Below, in pieces: positions 1-7,770 of a stretch of DNA of 64,000 bases (position 1 is the first letter of the stretch; each line of letters starts with the position of its first letter). The translations under genes and the position numbers were made by a program. This DNA is from JASHVB01 sp035523995. GTDB taxonomy: Bacteria; Pseudomonadota; Alphaproteobacteria; Acetobacterales; Acetobacteraceae. The DNA lies in contig DATKPQ010000196.1 in assembly GCA_035523995.1 (NCBI GenBank), forward strand, positions 1-64,000, written 5' to 3'. The notes under the pieces were generated by a model. That model was not told where the DNA came from, did no database searches, and saw only the letters and a list, made by a program, of their open reading frames with translations.

Positions 1-345
1 TACCACGCGGCCCAGCCAGCCTTCGGTGCCGACCTTCTCGGCCTCACAGGTGTGCCAGATGTCCATGGAGCGGAAATGCGAGCGCGGCGAATCGAGGTAG
101 CCGACGCCGTGCATGATCGCCAGCTTGTCGTCGTCCCAGAACTTCTTCAGCGGCGCCATATACTGCGGAATGGCGTGCGCCTGGTCGAGTTGGATCATGT
201 CGGATTCCGCAATGCCGACGGCCTTGCGGTTATCGCGATAGAGCCCGTTGTTGTACGGGATCACGGTATTCAGGTAGTCGTTTCCGCCGGTGAGCTGGAG
301 CACGACCAGCACCGGATCCTTGGCTGCTGTCTGTGTTGCAGACAT
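1..345 (-). CDS. DUF1501 family protein, N-terminal part (runs off window start)
   Basis: The first 115 codons of a gene that continues past the window edge. The protein opens with a short polar leader and then the DUF1501 signature LQLTGGNDYLNTV (about residues 16-28) followed by PYNNGLYRDNR. DUF1501 proteins are alkaline-phosphatase-like exported proteins usually encoded beside DUF1800, as here. The start at 345 is supported by an AAGGAGGATG ribosome site just upstream, and the gene lies 31 bases after the DUF1800 stop on the same strand, so the two are one operon. Most family members carry a Tat leader (RR motif); this one starts directly at the mature domain, so its export is uncertain. 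Function is unknown beyond family membership. Confidence 0.85.
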   Translation of the reverse strand, partial: MSATQTAAKDPVLVVLQLTGGNDYLNTVIPYNNGLYRDNRKAVGIAESDMIQLDQAHAIPQYMAPLKKFWDDDKLAIMHGVGYLDSPRSHFRSMDIWHTCEAEKVGTEGWLGRVV

Positions 346-376
346 TATCCCATCCTCCTTGTCGATTCTTGTCGTT

Positions 377-1780
377 TCAACCGAAGTGGTATTCGCGCGT
401 CGCCACGATGAGCTGCAGCATTTCTGCCGTGTGCTGCGTGGCGATCTGCGCGTTGGCGCCGTCCCACTTGATCTCACCCCACTGCTTCGCGGTATCGGTG
501 AGCTCCTTCTTGGTGTCGGCGCCGACTTCGACCGGCCCCAGCAGGTCCAGGCAGTTGCTGACCAACTGCTCTGGCGTTTGCTTGCCGTGCGCTTTCAGCC
601 GCTCGATGATCGCCTTCACGCCCGGAAGATCGGGATTGCCGATCTGCGCCGCGACGAAGTTGATGCGCGACATCAACGAGCCGCTGTTGATCCACTCGCG
701 GCCGGTGTGCCAGCCCTCGACCGACGGCGGGTTTAGCAGATCCTGGCCCATGTAGGACGGTTGCATGGACAGCTCGCCGTAGCCGGGCTTCGGCAGTTCG
801 TAGCCGCCGACCAGGCGCAGCGTGCCGACCACCACTTCCGCCGGCGACTTCAGGTGCTGGAAGCGGGCGTTCTTGAACCAGTCAGAGGTGAAGATGGTGC
901 GCAGAACCGGCACCATGTCGCCCTTGGACTCACGGAACACCTTGCACATCGCGTCGAGCGCGGCCGGGTCGCGCGGCGCCTCGATCGGCCAGGCCGGCAC
1001 CTGCGGCTCGTCGGCGACGAAGAAGTTGTACAGATGCCGGCAGATGAACTTCGCATTGGCCGGCTGCTGCATGACGATATCAATGATGTCCTCGCCGTTG
1101 AGGTTTCCCTTGTGGCCGAGGAACTCCTTCTCGCCGTCGTCATGGTCTTCCGGACGGTATTCGAACTTCCACGGGAACCGCCCATAGGGCAGCCGCGGCA
1201 GCTTGGTTTCGAAGGTCCAGCCGGTGAAGGCGCGCGATGCCTCGCGCACGTCCTTCTCGGTGTAGTTGCCGGCGCCGAGGCTGAACAATTCCAGCAGTTC
1301 GCGGCCCCAGTTCTCGTTCACCGCGGTGCCGTGGTTCTGGTTGTTGTCCAGCCAGAAGATCATGGTCGGGTTGCGGGCAATCCGCACCAGCAGATCGCGG
1401 TAATTCCCCATCCCGTATTTCCGGAACATGTCGATTTGTTCCAGCAACTGATCGTAGTTGTCGACCTTGGAGTTGCCGGTGGCGAACACGTGGTGCCAGA
1501 ACAGCGCCATTTTCTCTTCCAGCGGGCGCTTCGTGTTCACCAGATAGTACATGTAGTTGACGTTGCCCATCGGGGGCTGTCCGCCGGGGAGCAGCGCGGC
1601 GGGCTGGTGCCGCAGCAGCGTATAGGGATCGACGGGCGGCTGCGTATCCGGATGCAGCAGTTCCTCGACGGTCGCGTTGTACCCCTTGGCCACCCTCGCC
1701 TCAAGTTCGTCCCTGCTGGCGCCGAAACCTGCGCGCCGCATCAGATGTGCCATCAATGCGATATCGTCCTGGCGTGCCAT
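377..1780 (-). CDS. DUF1800 domain protein
   Basis: 467 residues. It shows the DUF1800 hallmarks: an N-terminal HLMRRAGFGAS block (about 10-20), ALFWHHVFATG (about 93-103), NENWGRELLELFSLG (about 155-169) followed by EASRAFTGW, and the HDDGEKEFLGHKG block (about 213-225). The family is widespread, usually paired with DUF1501, and biochemically uncharacterised. The ATG at 1780 is preferred over the upstream in-frame one because AGGGAGAT lies 8 bases ahead of it and residue 2 onward matches the family start. It is the first gene of the pair and is transcribed toward the window start. No signal peptide is visible, which is unusual because partners are normally exported. Confidence 0.88.
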   Translation of the reverse strand: MARQDDIALMAHLMRRAGFGASRDELEARVAKGYNATVEELLHPDTQPPVDPYTLLRHQPAALLPGGQPPMGNVNYMYYLVNTKRPLEEKMALFWHHVFATGNSKVDNYDQLLEQIDMFRKYGMGNYRDLLVRIARNPTMIFWLDNNQNHGTAVNENWGRELLELFSLGAGNYTEKDVREASRAFTGWTFETKLPRLPYGRFPWKFEYRPEDHDDGEKEFLGHKGNLNGEDIIDIVMQQPANAKFICRHLYNFFVADEPQVPAWPIEAPRDPAALDAMCKVFRESKGDMVPVLRTIFTSDWFKNARFQHLKSPAEVVVGTLRLVGGYELPKPGYGELSMQPSYMGQDLLNPPSVEGWHTGREWINSGSLMSRINFVAAQIGNPDLPGVKAIIERLKAHGKQTPEQLVSNCLDLLGPVEVGADTKKELTDTAKQWGEIKWDGANAQIATQHTAEMLQLIVATREYHFG

Positions 1781-2283
1781 CTTGTTGATCTCCCTTCCCT
1801 CTGTGTGTGGTGATCTTGTTGAGTCGCTGGTGCCCTCTGTCAGTGAACGACCGAGGGCCAGGCAATCCATGTCATGACGGCGCGCGGCAGGGTGGAGCGG
1901 CCATGTGCGGAGAGATGATCCCAGTGTCCTTGCTCCGGCTGGCCCGGGCGGCGTCGTCGTGTGCTTCGTAACAAGGACAACCCTCCGTCAGGGCCGCGTT
2001 GTCCCGGCCGCGTTCCCGTTTTTGTGATCGGAGCGGTTCGCGCACCGCGACCCGATCTGCCGTGTTGCTACGCCCGGGTTTTGCCCGGCCATTGCGAGTC
2101 GGTTGGCACCCCGCCGATTTATCGGTGGCGGGCCGGTCGCGTCGTCCGATGACCAATAGACAATGGGCCTCGTGCGCGACACGGTTGCCAGCCGTCATCG
2201 CAGGGGTAGGCTTGCCGAGAGCACACAATTAGTCCAATCTAAAAATGCAATTTCATCCATAGACGTTGGCAATGGGAGGGGCC
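1781..2283. other. Intergenic region between DUF1800 and oxyR; no gene seen
   Basis: About 500 bases between divergently oriented genes, so it should hold the promoters for both. Open frames here have neither family resemblance nor ribosome sites. The last 55 bases before oxyR are distinctly AT-richer (around 2229-2262) and are the likely oxyR promoter region. No clear -35/-10 pair or OxyR box could be assigned by eye. Confidence 0.4.
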
Positions 2284-3264
2284 GTGACCCTTACCGAGCT
2301 CCGCTATTTGGTTGCCGTTGCTGACCTATCCCATTTCGGCCGCGCGGCCGAGCGTTGCCATGTCTCCCAGCCGACGCTCAGCACCCAGTTGATGAAGCTC
2401 GAGGAAAGCCTCGGCGTGCCGTTGGTCGAGCGCACCACGCGCTTCGTCACGCTCACGCCGATCGGGGCCAACGTGGTGGCTCATGCGCGGCGTATTCTGG
2501 AGGAAGCCGACCAGATCTCGGAGCTGGTCCGGCATCGCCACGGCACGCTGACCAGCGTGTTGCGGCTGGGCATCATCCCGACGCTCAGTCCTTATATCCT
2601 GCCGCTCTTGCTCGACCAGTTGCATCAGAGCTTTCCCGAGTTGCGGCTGGTCCTGCGCGAGGATCTCACCGCCAACCTGATGGCCGCACTGGATGCCCAT
2701 GCGCTGGACGTCCTGCTGTTGGCCTTGCCAGAGCACCCGGGCGCCTATCGCGCGATGCCACTGTTTTTGGAGCCGTTCTGCTTCGCCTGTCCCGCGGGAC
2801 ATCGGCTGAGCAACCGTCCGGCCGTGACGGAACGCGATCTGGCGGATGAGTGTCTGCTATTGCTCGATGAGGGCCATTGTCTGCGCGACCAGGCGCTGGC
2901 GGTGTGCGGCGAGCAATCCCGGGAGGGCCGCGGGCCGAGCGACGACTTCCGCGCCACCAGCCTGGAGACAATCTGCGAAATGGTCGCCGCGGGCCTTGGC
3001 TGCACGCTGTTGCCGGCGATGGCCGTGCCACACTTGACGGCGCGGCACAGGCGTTTGGACGTGCGGCCGCTGGTTGCAGCGAAGGCGGACCGGCGCATCG
3101 GCCTGTTGTGGCGGAGCAGTTTCCCGCAGGGCGAGGACCTGGAAGAACTCGGCAGGTTTATTCAAGGGCGATTGCCGGACAGTGTGAAGCGCATCGGAGC
3201 GGCGGGGGGAAGTGCGGATAGCGTCGCGGCCGGGCGGCCGCAACGGCGGCAGATTCCGGCCTGA
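2284..3264 (+). CDS. oxyR: OxyR, peroxide-sensing LysR-family regulator
   Basis: 326 residues from a GTG start, chosen because GGGAGGG lies just upstream and the protein then begins MTLTELRYLVAVAD as in known OxyR. The winged-helix DNA-binding domain spans about 1-60 (FGRAAERCHVSQPTLSTQL recognition region) and the LysR effector domain about 90-300. The redox block GHCLRDQALAVC is intact: with this start the two cysteines fall at 199 and 208, the E. coli OxyR numbering, with the downstream FRATSLETI motif. It should therefore sense hydrogen peroxide by disulfide formation. The last 25 residues are a low-complexity tail. A rubrerythrin-like gene lies downstream on the opposite strand. The family is certain; which genes it controls is not shown. 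Confidence 0.93.
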   Translation: MTLTELRYLVAVADLSHFGRAAERCHVSQPTLSTQLMKLEESLGVPLVERTTRFVTLTPIGANVVAHARRILEEADQISELVRHRHGTLTSVLRLGIIPTLSPYILPLLLDQLHQSFPELRLVLREDLTANLMAALDAHALDVLLLALPEHPGAYRAMPLFLEPFCFACPAGHRLSNRPAVTERDLADECLLLLDEGHCLRDQALAVCGEQSREGRGPSDDFRATSLETICEMVAAGLGCTLLPAMAVPHLTARHRRLDVRPLVAAKADRRIGLLWRSSFPQGEDLEELGRFIQGRLPDSVKRIGAAGGSADSVAAGRPQRRQIPA

Positions 3265-3300
3265 TATCACCGGGTAAAGGACGACGCGCGCCGTTCCTAT

Positions 3301-3408
3301 GTCATTGCGAGGACCGCCGCGACGAAGCAACCCCGATCGTGTGGCGTACGGACTATCCGTGCGCTTTCCCGCACGAGATTGCTGCGTCGCTTTGCTCCTC
3401 GCAATGAC
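3301..3408. repeat. REP-like inverted repeat (GTCATTGCGAGG family), copy 1
   Basis: Two outward arms, GTCATTGCGAGGACCGCC... and ...CTTTGCTCCTCGCAATGAC, enclose about 45 unrelated bases. The right arm closely matches the copies at 17879-17981 and 38207-38315; the left arm is partly degenerate. It sits between the oxyR stop and the rubrerythrin-like gene stop, that is between convergent genes, where such elements typically lie. Confidence 0.85.
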
Positions 3409-3420
3409 AACTGGGGCGAC

Positions 3421-3516
3421 ATGACCCGTGAGGGGACATGACCCGTGAGGGGACATGACCTGTGAAGGGACATGACCCGTGAGGGGACATGACCCGTGGG
3501 GCGATATGACACGTGG
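3421..3516. repeat. 17-bp tandem repeat, about 5.6 copies
   Basis: Unit ATGACCCGTGAGGGGAC at 3421, 3438, 3455 (two changes), 3472, 3489 (end diverged), with a partial sixth copy from 3506. A further GGGGCGAC precedes the first. The last partial unit runs up to the stop codon of the rubrerythrin-like gene. There are no spacers, so this is a simple minisatellite-like array and not a CRISPR. Confidence 0.95.
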
Positions 3517-3517
3517 G

Positions 3518-3985
3518 TCAGCGCGGCCCGCACTTCGCGGATATCGAGTCCAATGTGCCAAATCCAACAACGGACGACTGCGTGAGCCGGTCCAGTACGC
3601 GCTGAAACCGTTGCGCATGCGAGCGGCGGCTCTTTGCAACGGTTTCGAACCAATCGGCGATATCGTCGAAGCCCTCATCACGCGCTGTTCGTGCCATCCC
3701 CGGATACAGGTCGGCGTCGTCATGGAGCGCGCCGGCGATGGCGGTGCGTAGATTGTCGGCGGTATCGGCGTCGCCACTTTCGTCATGCGCGCTTAATGCA
3801 TCCAGATGTCCTTCGGCGTTCGCGTCCCGGCGCTGTGCAAGGCTTCGGAACAGGGCGGCGAGCCGATCATGGCCATCGCGTTCGGCAACCGCCGCGAGAG
3901 CGAGATAGCGCCGGGCGTCACGTGTTTCATTGCAAAATGCATGGGCGAGATTCGCCGCGGTGCGGCTGACGGCGTTTGCGGCCAA
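3518..3985 (-). CDS. Rubrerythrin-like protein with degenerate diiron site
   Basis: 155 residues from a TTG start preceded by GGGAGGAAGGCA, a far better site than the upstream in-frame ATG. It aligns along its length with single-domain rubrerythrins: AFCNETRDARRYLALA (helix 1), AALFRSLA then EGHLDAL (helix 2), DLYPGMARTARDEGF (helix 3) and DWFETVAK then RSHAQRFQ (helix 4). Of the ligands known in rubrerythrin, E20 and the helix-4 His (H123) remain, but E53 and H56 are Arg and Asn, the two helix-3 glutamates are Ala86 and Asp89, and the helix-4 Glu is Arg120. A peroxidase diiron centre is therefore unlikely. The C-terminal 20 residues are extra and border the 17-bp repeats. It converges with oxyR. 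Confidence 0.8.
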   Translation of the reverse strand: MAANAVSRTAANLAHAFCNETRDARRYLALAAVAERDGHDRLAALFRSLAQRRDANAEGHLDALSAHDESGDADTADNLRTAIAGALHDDADLYPGMARTARDEGFDDIADWFETVAKSRRSHAQRFQRVLDRLTQSSVVGFGTLDSISAKCGPR

Positions 3986-4117
3986 TGCCTTCCTCCCTTC
4001 CGCCCGATGGGGCGGAATTGTTGGCAGGCCCGGCGGCACAATCGAGGTACCCGGCGTGCGCCGCAGACCCGCGATATCGGGAGGTTAGCTTATGGCTTGT
4101 GGAAACCTCAAGCCTTG

Positions 4118-4942
4118 CTAGAGCAGGGTGCGGATGGTCTCCAATTGCGCTGGATCGTCGGCGGGGCAGACCAGCAGCGCGTCGTCGAAACCGATGTCCT
4201 GAAGGCGCTGCAACCGGTCGCGTGCTTCGGCGGGCGGGCAGATCAGCGAGATGCCCAACGGCCGGCCGACTGCGGGAATTTGCGGATCGGGCCGCAGGTC
4301 GGTGAAGATGTTGGCAATCACGGCCCGCTGGCCGCCGGCGTCGCGATACATGCGCAGGCCTTGCTCGGCATCTTCCCAAGAGCCGTGAATGCCGGAGGCA
4401 ATCCAACCCTGGCACGTCTGCGCCGCAAGGTTGATCCAACGCGGGCTACGCCAGGCGCCGAGCAAGACCGGCGGGCCGCCCTCGGTGCCGGGCCAGTTGG
4501 ACAGCGCCGGGCCATACACCGGCTCATTGTTCCAGGTGCGGCGCATGACATCCAGCATGCCGGGAAGTACCTTGAAGCGCGTGTCGTAATCCGCCTGCAC
4601 CGCTGCGAAATCGTTGCGCGTCGAGCCGGTGCCGACACCGAACCGCAGCCGGCCGTTCGACAGCAGATTCACTGTTTGCACGCGATGCGCATGCTCTACC
4701 GGATGGCGGATGGGAATCTGCACGACGCAGGTACCCAGCTCGACGCGGCGCGTCGTGGCGCAAAGCGCGCCGAGCAGGACCAGCGGATCGAGCGTCGGCC
4801 AACCGCGCGCGAAAGCGTCGGTGACCCACAGGCTATGGTAGCCAAGGTCCTCGACGCTGCGAGCAATATTGGTGACGTGGTCGATCATAGAGGCGACGCC
4901 AGCGGGGATCTGGCGGGGTATGGTCACGATGCCCAGGCGCAC
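4118..4942 (-). CDS. LLM-class flavin-dependent oxidoreductase
   Basis: 274 residues, luciferase-like (bacterial luciferase/F420 superfamily) fold. It begins RLGIVTIPRQIP and contains the typical GYHSLWVTDAF strand end, LLGALCATTRRVELGT, HRVQTVNLLSNGRLRFGVGTG and a C-terminal RLQRLQDIGFDDALL block. Such enzymes use FMN or F420 to oxidise small substrates; the substrate here is unknown. The GTG at 4942 is preferred because GGAGAGGAG lies ahead of it and upstream sequence has no family likeness. It lies downstream of the VOC and monooxygenase genes on the same strand and may extend that catabolic set, although a 240-base gap separates it from the VOC gene. Confidence 0.85.
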   Translation of the reverse strand: MRLGIVTIPRQIPAGVASMIDHVTNIARSVEDLGYHSLWVTDAFARGWPTLDPLVLLGALCATTRRVELGTCVVQIPIRHPVEHAHRVQTVNLLSNGRLRFGVGTGSTRNDFAAVQADYDTRFKVLPGMLDVMRRTWNNEPVYGPALSNWPGTEGGPPVLLGAWRSPRWINLAAQTCQGWIASGIHGSWEDAEQGLRMYRDAGGQRAVIANIFTDLRPDPQIPAVGRPLGISLICPPAEARDRLQRLQDIGFDDALLVCPADDPAQLETIRTLL

Positions 4943-5183
4943 GGCGTGATGCTCCTCTCCGATGATTTTGATACAACTGTAACGGCACGCGGCAAGAGAG
5001 GCGAGCGGGGCGCGGTGGAGGCGCCGCGCCACGTCGCGGGTCTTGTCCTTGGAGCGAGAAGGCACGCACCGTCGCCAGGCTTGACACAACCATCAGCGAA
5101 TGTCGCAGCCGGTCGTGTCGCCTGAATCTCACCCGATCAGCGGGGGAAGGTGGCAGGGTCAGGCCCTGCCATGACGGCGTGGG

Positions 5184-5609
5184 TCAGTACCCCGTGCCCA
5201 TCCGCCCTTCCGTCTCATCCGCGGGGAAATTGCATTCCACCGCGATGCCGTCCGGATCGTAGTAGAACAACTGCGTCATGTTCAGCCGCGGCAGCACGCG
5301 TTCATCGAACTTGATGCCGCGGTTTTCCAGGTTCGTCTTCATATCCTTCAGCCCTTCGCAGGCGAAGGCGATGTGGTCCAGGCGGCCGGTCCTGGCAGGG
5401 TCGGATGCCGCGTCCTGAATCACCGGATCCTCGGCGCGGTAGCCGATCAGATGGACGGTCGGCACGCCGCCGCAATACAGCCAGTACCCTGGAAAATCGA
5501 GCGGCGGACGATCGCCCACCGTCAGGCCGACGACGTCGGTATAGAAATTCTTCGTCGCCTCCAGGTCGCGTACGCGGATGGTGTAGTGGTTCAGCGATTG
5601 GGCAGGCAT
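5184..5609 (-). CDS. VOC (glyoxalase/extradiol dioxygenase) family protein
   Basis: 141 residues, one VOC module made of two beta-alpha-beta-beta-beta units: LNHYTIRVRDLEATKNFY at the start and GRLDHIAFACE in the middle. Possible metal ligands are H8, H79 and E125 (in GIAVECNF). VOC proteins include glyoxalases, methylmalonyl-CoA epimerases and ring-cleavage dioxygenases; the sequence alone does not decide. The gene begins 23 bases after the flavin monooxygenase stop on the same strand, so the two are probably cotranscribed and act on the same substrate line. Ribosome site GCTGGAGGAAC precedes the ATG. Confidence 0.88.
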   Translation of the reverse strand: MPAQSLNHYTIRVRDLEATKNFYTDVVGLTVGDRPPLDFPGYWLYCGGVPTVHLIGYRAEDPVIQDAASDPARTGRLDHIAFACEGLKDMKTNLENRGIKFDERVLPRLNMTQLFYYDPDGIAVECNFPADETEGRMGTGY

Positions 5610-5632
5610 TGTGCTTGTTCCTCCAGCTAAGT

Positions 5633-6781
5633 TCAGAACTGGTTTTCCGGGGCCATGCCGAGCAAGATCTGCCCGACCGTCTCATAGTGAAGCTGCCGGC
5701 CTTGCGACTGCTGCGCCACGGTATGGATGTCGCGCAGGCGTCGCTCGAACGGGTGGTCCTCGAAGATCGCGATCGATCCGGCAGCGTGATACAGCATGCT
5801 CACCACCTCGCGCGACTGCTGGATCGCCCAGGTGGAGGCCAGGCGGATCATCGCGTGGTCTTCGTCGGTTTGCTCGCCGGTTTCCAGCACATGGTCCCAG
5901 GCGGTGTTCCATACGCCATGCAGGAAGGCGCGGGCGGAACGCCAGCGTGCCTCGCACTGCGCCACCTGCGATTGCACCACGTTGTTTTCCCGCATGGGCT
6001 TCGAGGCGCCGCGCGAGGTCTTGGTGGCTGGCAGGTCATAGAACGCGTCCATGGTGGCGCGCGCGATGCCGAGCCCGACGCCGCCGAAGCCGCACGAGTA
6101 CAACTGGTTGCTGGTGAACCGATATAGCGGCCCGTCTTCGCGCCGCTCGGCCGGGCCATCGCGACTCATCGAATGGTTCTCCGGCACGAATACATTTTCC
6201 ACCACGTATTCGTCGCTGCCGGTTCCGCGCAGGCCCACGACGTGCCAGATATCGTGCATCGTCACGCTGGACTTGGGGAACAGCATCGTGCGGACTTTTC
6301 CGCCGGTGCCGGCGACCTTCATATGCGCGCCGAGCCAGGTCGCGTGATGGCTGCCGCTGGCGAAGCGCCACTTGCCGCTGATGCGATAACCGCCTTCCAC
6401 CGGCTGCGCTTCATAGGGCGCGCCGGGCGGTCCCCAGGCGAGGATGCCGGTGGACGGGCCGAAAATCTCGCGCGCGACGTCCGGCGCGAGATACGCCGCC
6501 GACATGCTGCACCCGTTGTTCTGGCAGATACACCAGGCGGCGGAAGCGTCCGCGGCGGCTATGGTTTCGGTGATTGTCGCGAACGTCACCGGCCGCAATT
6601 CGGCACCGCCGACCGAGCGTGGCTGCAACATCCGGAAGAAGCGGCCGTCGCGCAGCTTGTCGAGCAACCACGGAGGCAGTTCGCGGCGGGTTTCGATGTC
6701 GTCGGAGGCGGCGGCGATCTCCGGAGCCAGCCCGCGGATGCGGGCTATGAAATCGAAGTCTTCGGTGGTCGTCGCATCCAT
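5633..6781 (-). CDS. Acyl-CoA dehydrogenase-fold flavin monooxygenase
   Basis: 382 residues. Order of regions: N-terminal helical domain (ARIRGLAPEIAAAS), ITETIAAADASAAWC with the helix typical of HpaB/HsaA-type group D monooxygenases, beta domain with RISGKWRFASGSHHATW, GLRGTGSDEYVVENVFVPE, and a C-terminal helical domain ending near GMAPENQF. The GLRGTGS loop and the SGSHHA motif are those of two-component flavin hydroxylases on the acyl-CoA dehydrogenase scaffold; these hydroxylate aromatic or related substrates with reduced flavin from a partner reductase. No reductase is in the window. ATG at 6781 fits the family start; GGAG lies about 10 bases upstream. It leads the VOC gene. Confidence 0.85.
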   Translation of the reverse strand: MDATTTEDFDFIARIRGLAPEIAAASDDIETRRELPPWLLDKLRDGRFFRMLQPRSVGGAELRPVTFATITETIAAADASAAWCICQNNGCSMSAAYLAPDVAREIFGPSTGILAWGPPGAPYEAQPVEGGYRISGKWRFASGSHHATWLGAHMKVAGTGGKVRTMLFPKSSVTMHDIWHVVGLRGTGSDEYVVENVFVPENHSMSRDGPAERREDGPLYRFTSNQLYSCGFGGVGLGIARATMDAFYDLPATKTSRGASKPMRENNVVQSQVAQCEARWRSARAFLHGVWNTAWDHVLETGEQTDEDHAMIRLASTWAIQQSREVVSMLYHAAGSIAIFEDHPFERRLRDIHTVAQQSQGRQLHYETVGQILLGMAPENQF

Positions 6782-6917
6782 TACTGCCGCGCTCCGTGAT
6801 GCGGCTGTCGGGCGGACGCCGCCGGTTTCTTCGCGGCCGATGATAATGTATTCCTTGCGGCTGGGAAGTGCGACGATCGCCATGCCGCTGCGGCATGGCT
6901 GAAGGGAATGAGGGGTT

Positions 6918-7157
6918 ATGCTGGAACTGCGTCCGAACTGCGAATGCTGCGATCGCGATCTGCCCCCTGACAGCCTGGCGGCCCGCATCTGCTCTTTTGA
7001 ATGCACGTTTTGCGCGGATTGCGCGGATGGCGTGCTGGGCGGGCGCTGTCCGAACTGCGGCGGCGAATTGGTGCGGCGCCCGGTGCGCCCGGCCGGGAAG
7101 CTGGCACGGTTTCCTGCGTCGACAGTGCGCAAGGTGAAAGCGGAGGGATGCGTTTAA
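6918..7157 (+). CDS. DUF1272 cysteine-rich small protein
   Basis: 79 residues, with cysteines at 8, 10, 11, 25, 29, 32, 35, 44 and 47. The pattern CECC...CSFECTFCADC...CPNCGGELVRRP is the DUF1272 signature and probably binds zinc in a rubredoxin-like knuckle pair. Function unknown. The ATG follows AATGAGGGGTT. It is transcribed divergently from the flavin monooxygenase 136 bases away. The last 25 residues are basic. Confidence 0.9.
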   Translation: MLELRPNCECCDRDLPPDSLAARICSFECTFCADCADGVLGGRCPNCGGELVRRPVRPAGKLARFPASTVRKVKAEGCV

Positions 7158-7211
7158 GGTTGCGGTGTGAAGGATGCATGCAACCCGCTACACACATTTG
7201 TACTCGGGGAT

Positions 7212-7264
7212 TGGAAAAATTCAGGGAGGTGGGCCAGCCCGCGAATGGACTGGCCCGAACCTCC
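7212..7264 (-). terminator. Rho-independent terminator of the 26-residue peptide gene
   Basis: On the minus strand the stem GGAGGT-(TC)-GGGCCAG pairs with CTGGCCC-ACCTCC across a 12-base loop and is followed by CTGAATTTTTCC. The stem begins at the last base of the peptide stop codon, so stop and terminator are fused. This strongly supports a real short transcript here. Confidence 0.8.
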
Positions 7265-7344
7265 TACCGTGGTTTCACAATGATCTTGACGGTGACGCCG
7301 ACGATCACTATGATCCACCGCAGGAGATGACAATGGTTGTGCAT
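7264..7344 (-). CDS. Putative 26-residue membrane peptide
   Basis: A very short reading frame with an excellent start: AGGAGAG five bases ahead of ATG. The peptide begins MHNHCHLLRW, then a hydrophobic run IIVIVGVTVKIIV that could span or dip into a membrane, and ends KPR. Three His and one Cys sit in the first six residues. A perfect 10-bp hairpin (7364-7388) lies in the upstream leader and a rho-independent terminator starts at the stop codon, so the whole unit is about 130 bases. I do not recognise a family. It could be a regulatory or stress small protein; alternatively the locus could be a small RNA in which the frame is incidental. Confidence 0.55.
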   Translation of the reverse strand: MHNHCHLLRWIIVIVGVTVKIIVKPR

Positions 7345-7363
7345 TGTTTCTCTCCTGCTGAAT

Positions 7364-7392
7364 GCCGGCCAGGCCCATCCTGGCCGGCTTTT
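7364..7392 (+). terminator. Perfect hairpin with T-tract (plus strand)
   Basis: GCCGGCCAGG, loop CCCAT, CCTGGCCGGC, then TTTT. Read on the plus strand it is a canonical intrinsic terminator that could end transcripts from DUF1272 (stop at 7157). Read on the minus strand it lies about 20 bases upstream of the start of the 26-residue peptide gene, in its leader. Confidence 0.75.
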
Positions 7393-7498
7393 GCATTCTG
7401 GGCAGGAAAGATAAACGAATTGTTGTCGCGTTTGAGACAATCGTCTGCGGTTCGGTCGTGATGCCGCGAGCAAGGTGCGCGTTCAGATCGTTTTATGG

Positions 7499-7770
7499 CT
7501 ATTCCAGTATAGCACCCGGCCGAAACAACGCTTCATCTTCGATTTCAATCCGTCCCTGGTTCAGGAATGCTTCGGCGGATTCGGCGCCGTCCTCAGGCAA
7601 TGGTTTGCCAAGGCTTATCGTCACTCCAGGTGCGCGAAAGACCTCAAGCCGATCCGAGAGGGTCGAGCACAATGGAGGGACCCTGCCAGCCCGTCCTCTG
7701 CATCAAGTGCTATCAGCATTTTGCTACCAGCGACGATCTCGTCCCCTTGAACGATACGATTCATATGCAC
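7499..7770 (-). pseudogene. Frameshifted small gene of unknown family
   Basis: A GTG at 7770 with AAAGGA seven bases ahead opens a frame reading MHMNRIVQGDEIVAGSKM and on to SLHC, which ends at 49 residues in a basic low-quality stretch (stop at 7621-7623). The next frame, overlapping from about there, reads LSDRLEVFRAPGVTISLGKP and ends EDEALFRPGAILE at 7499, with protein-like composition. Joined by one frameshift near 7670 the two give about 90 residues. I read this as a broken gene, possibly an antitoxin-like or regulatory small protein; an unbroken 49-residue gene is the alternative. Family not recognised. Confidence 0.35.

Noticed and set aside
1872..2228. 118-codon minus frame upstream of DUF1800
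   Set aside because: No ribosome site and low-complexity composition; no recognisable family.
3421..3516. Possible CRISPR array
   Set aside because: Units are contiguous with no spacers and are 17 bp long.
2857..3786. 309-codon minus frame across the oxyR end and the 17-bp repeats
   Set aside because: Translates the tandem repeat into out-of-phase peptide repeats and is antisense to oxyR.
3806..5125. 439-codon frame opposite the LLM gene
   Set aside because: Antisense shadow; the minus-strand frame has clear luciferase-family motifs.
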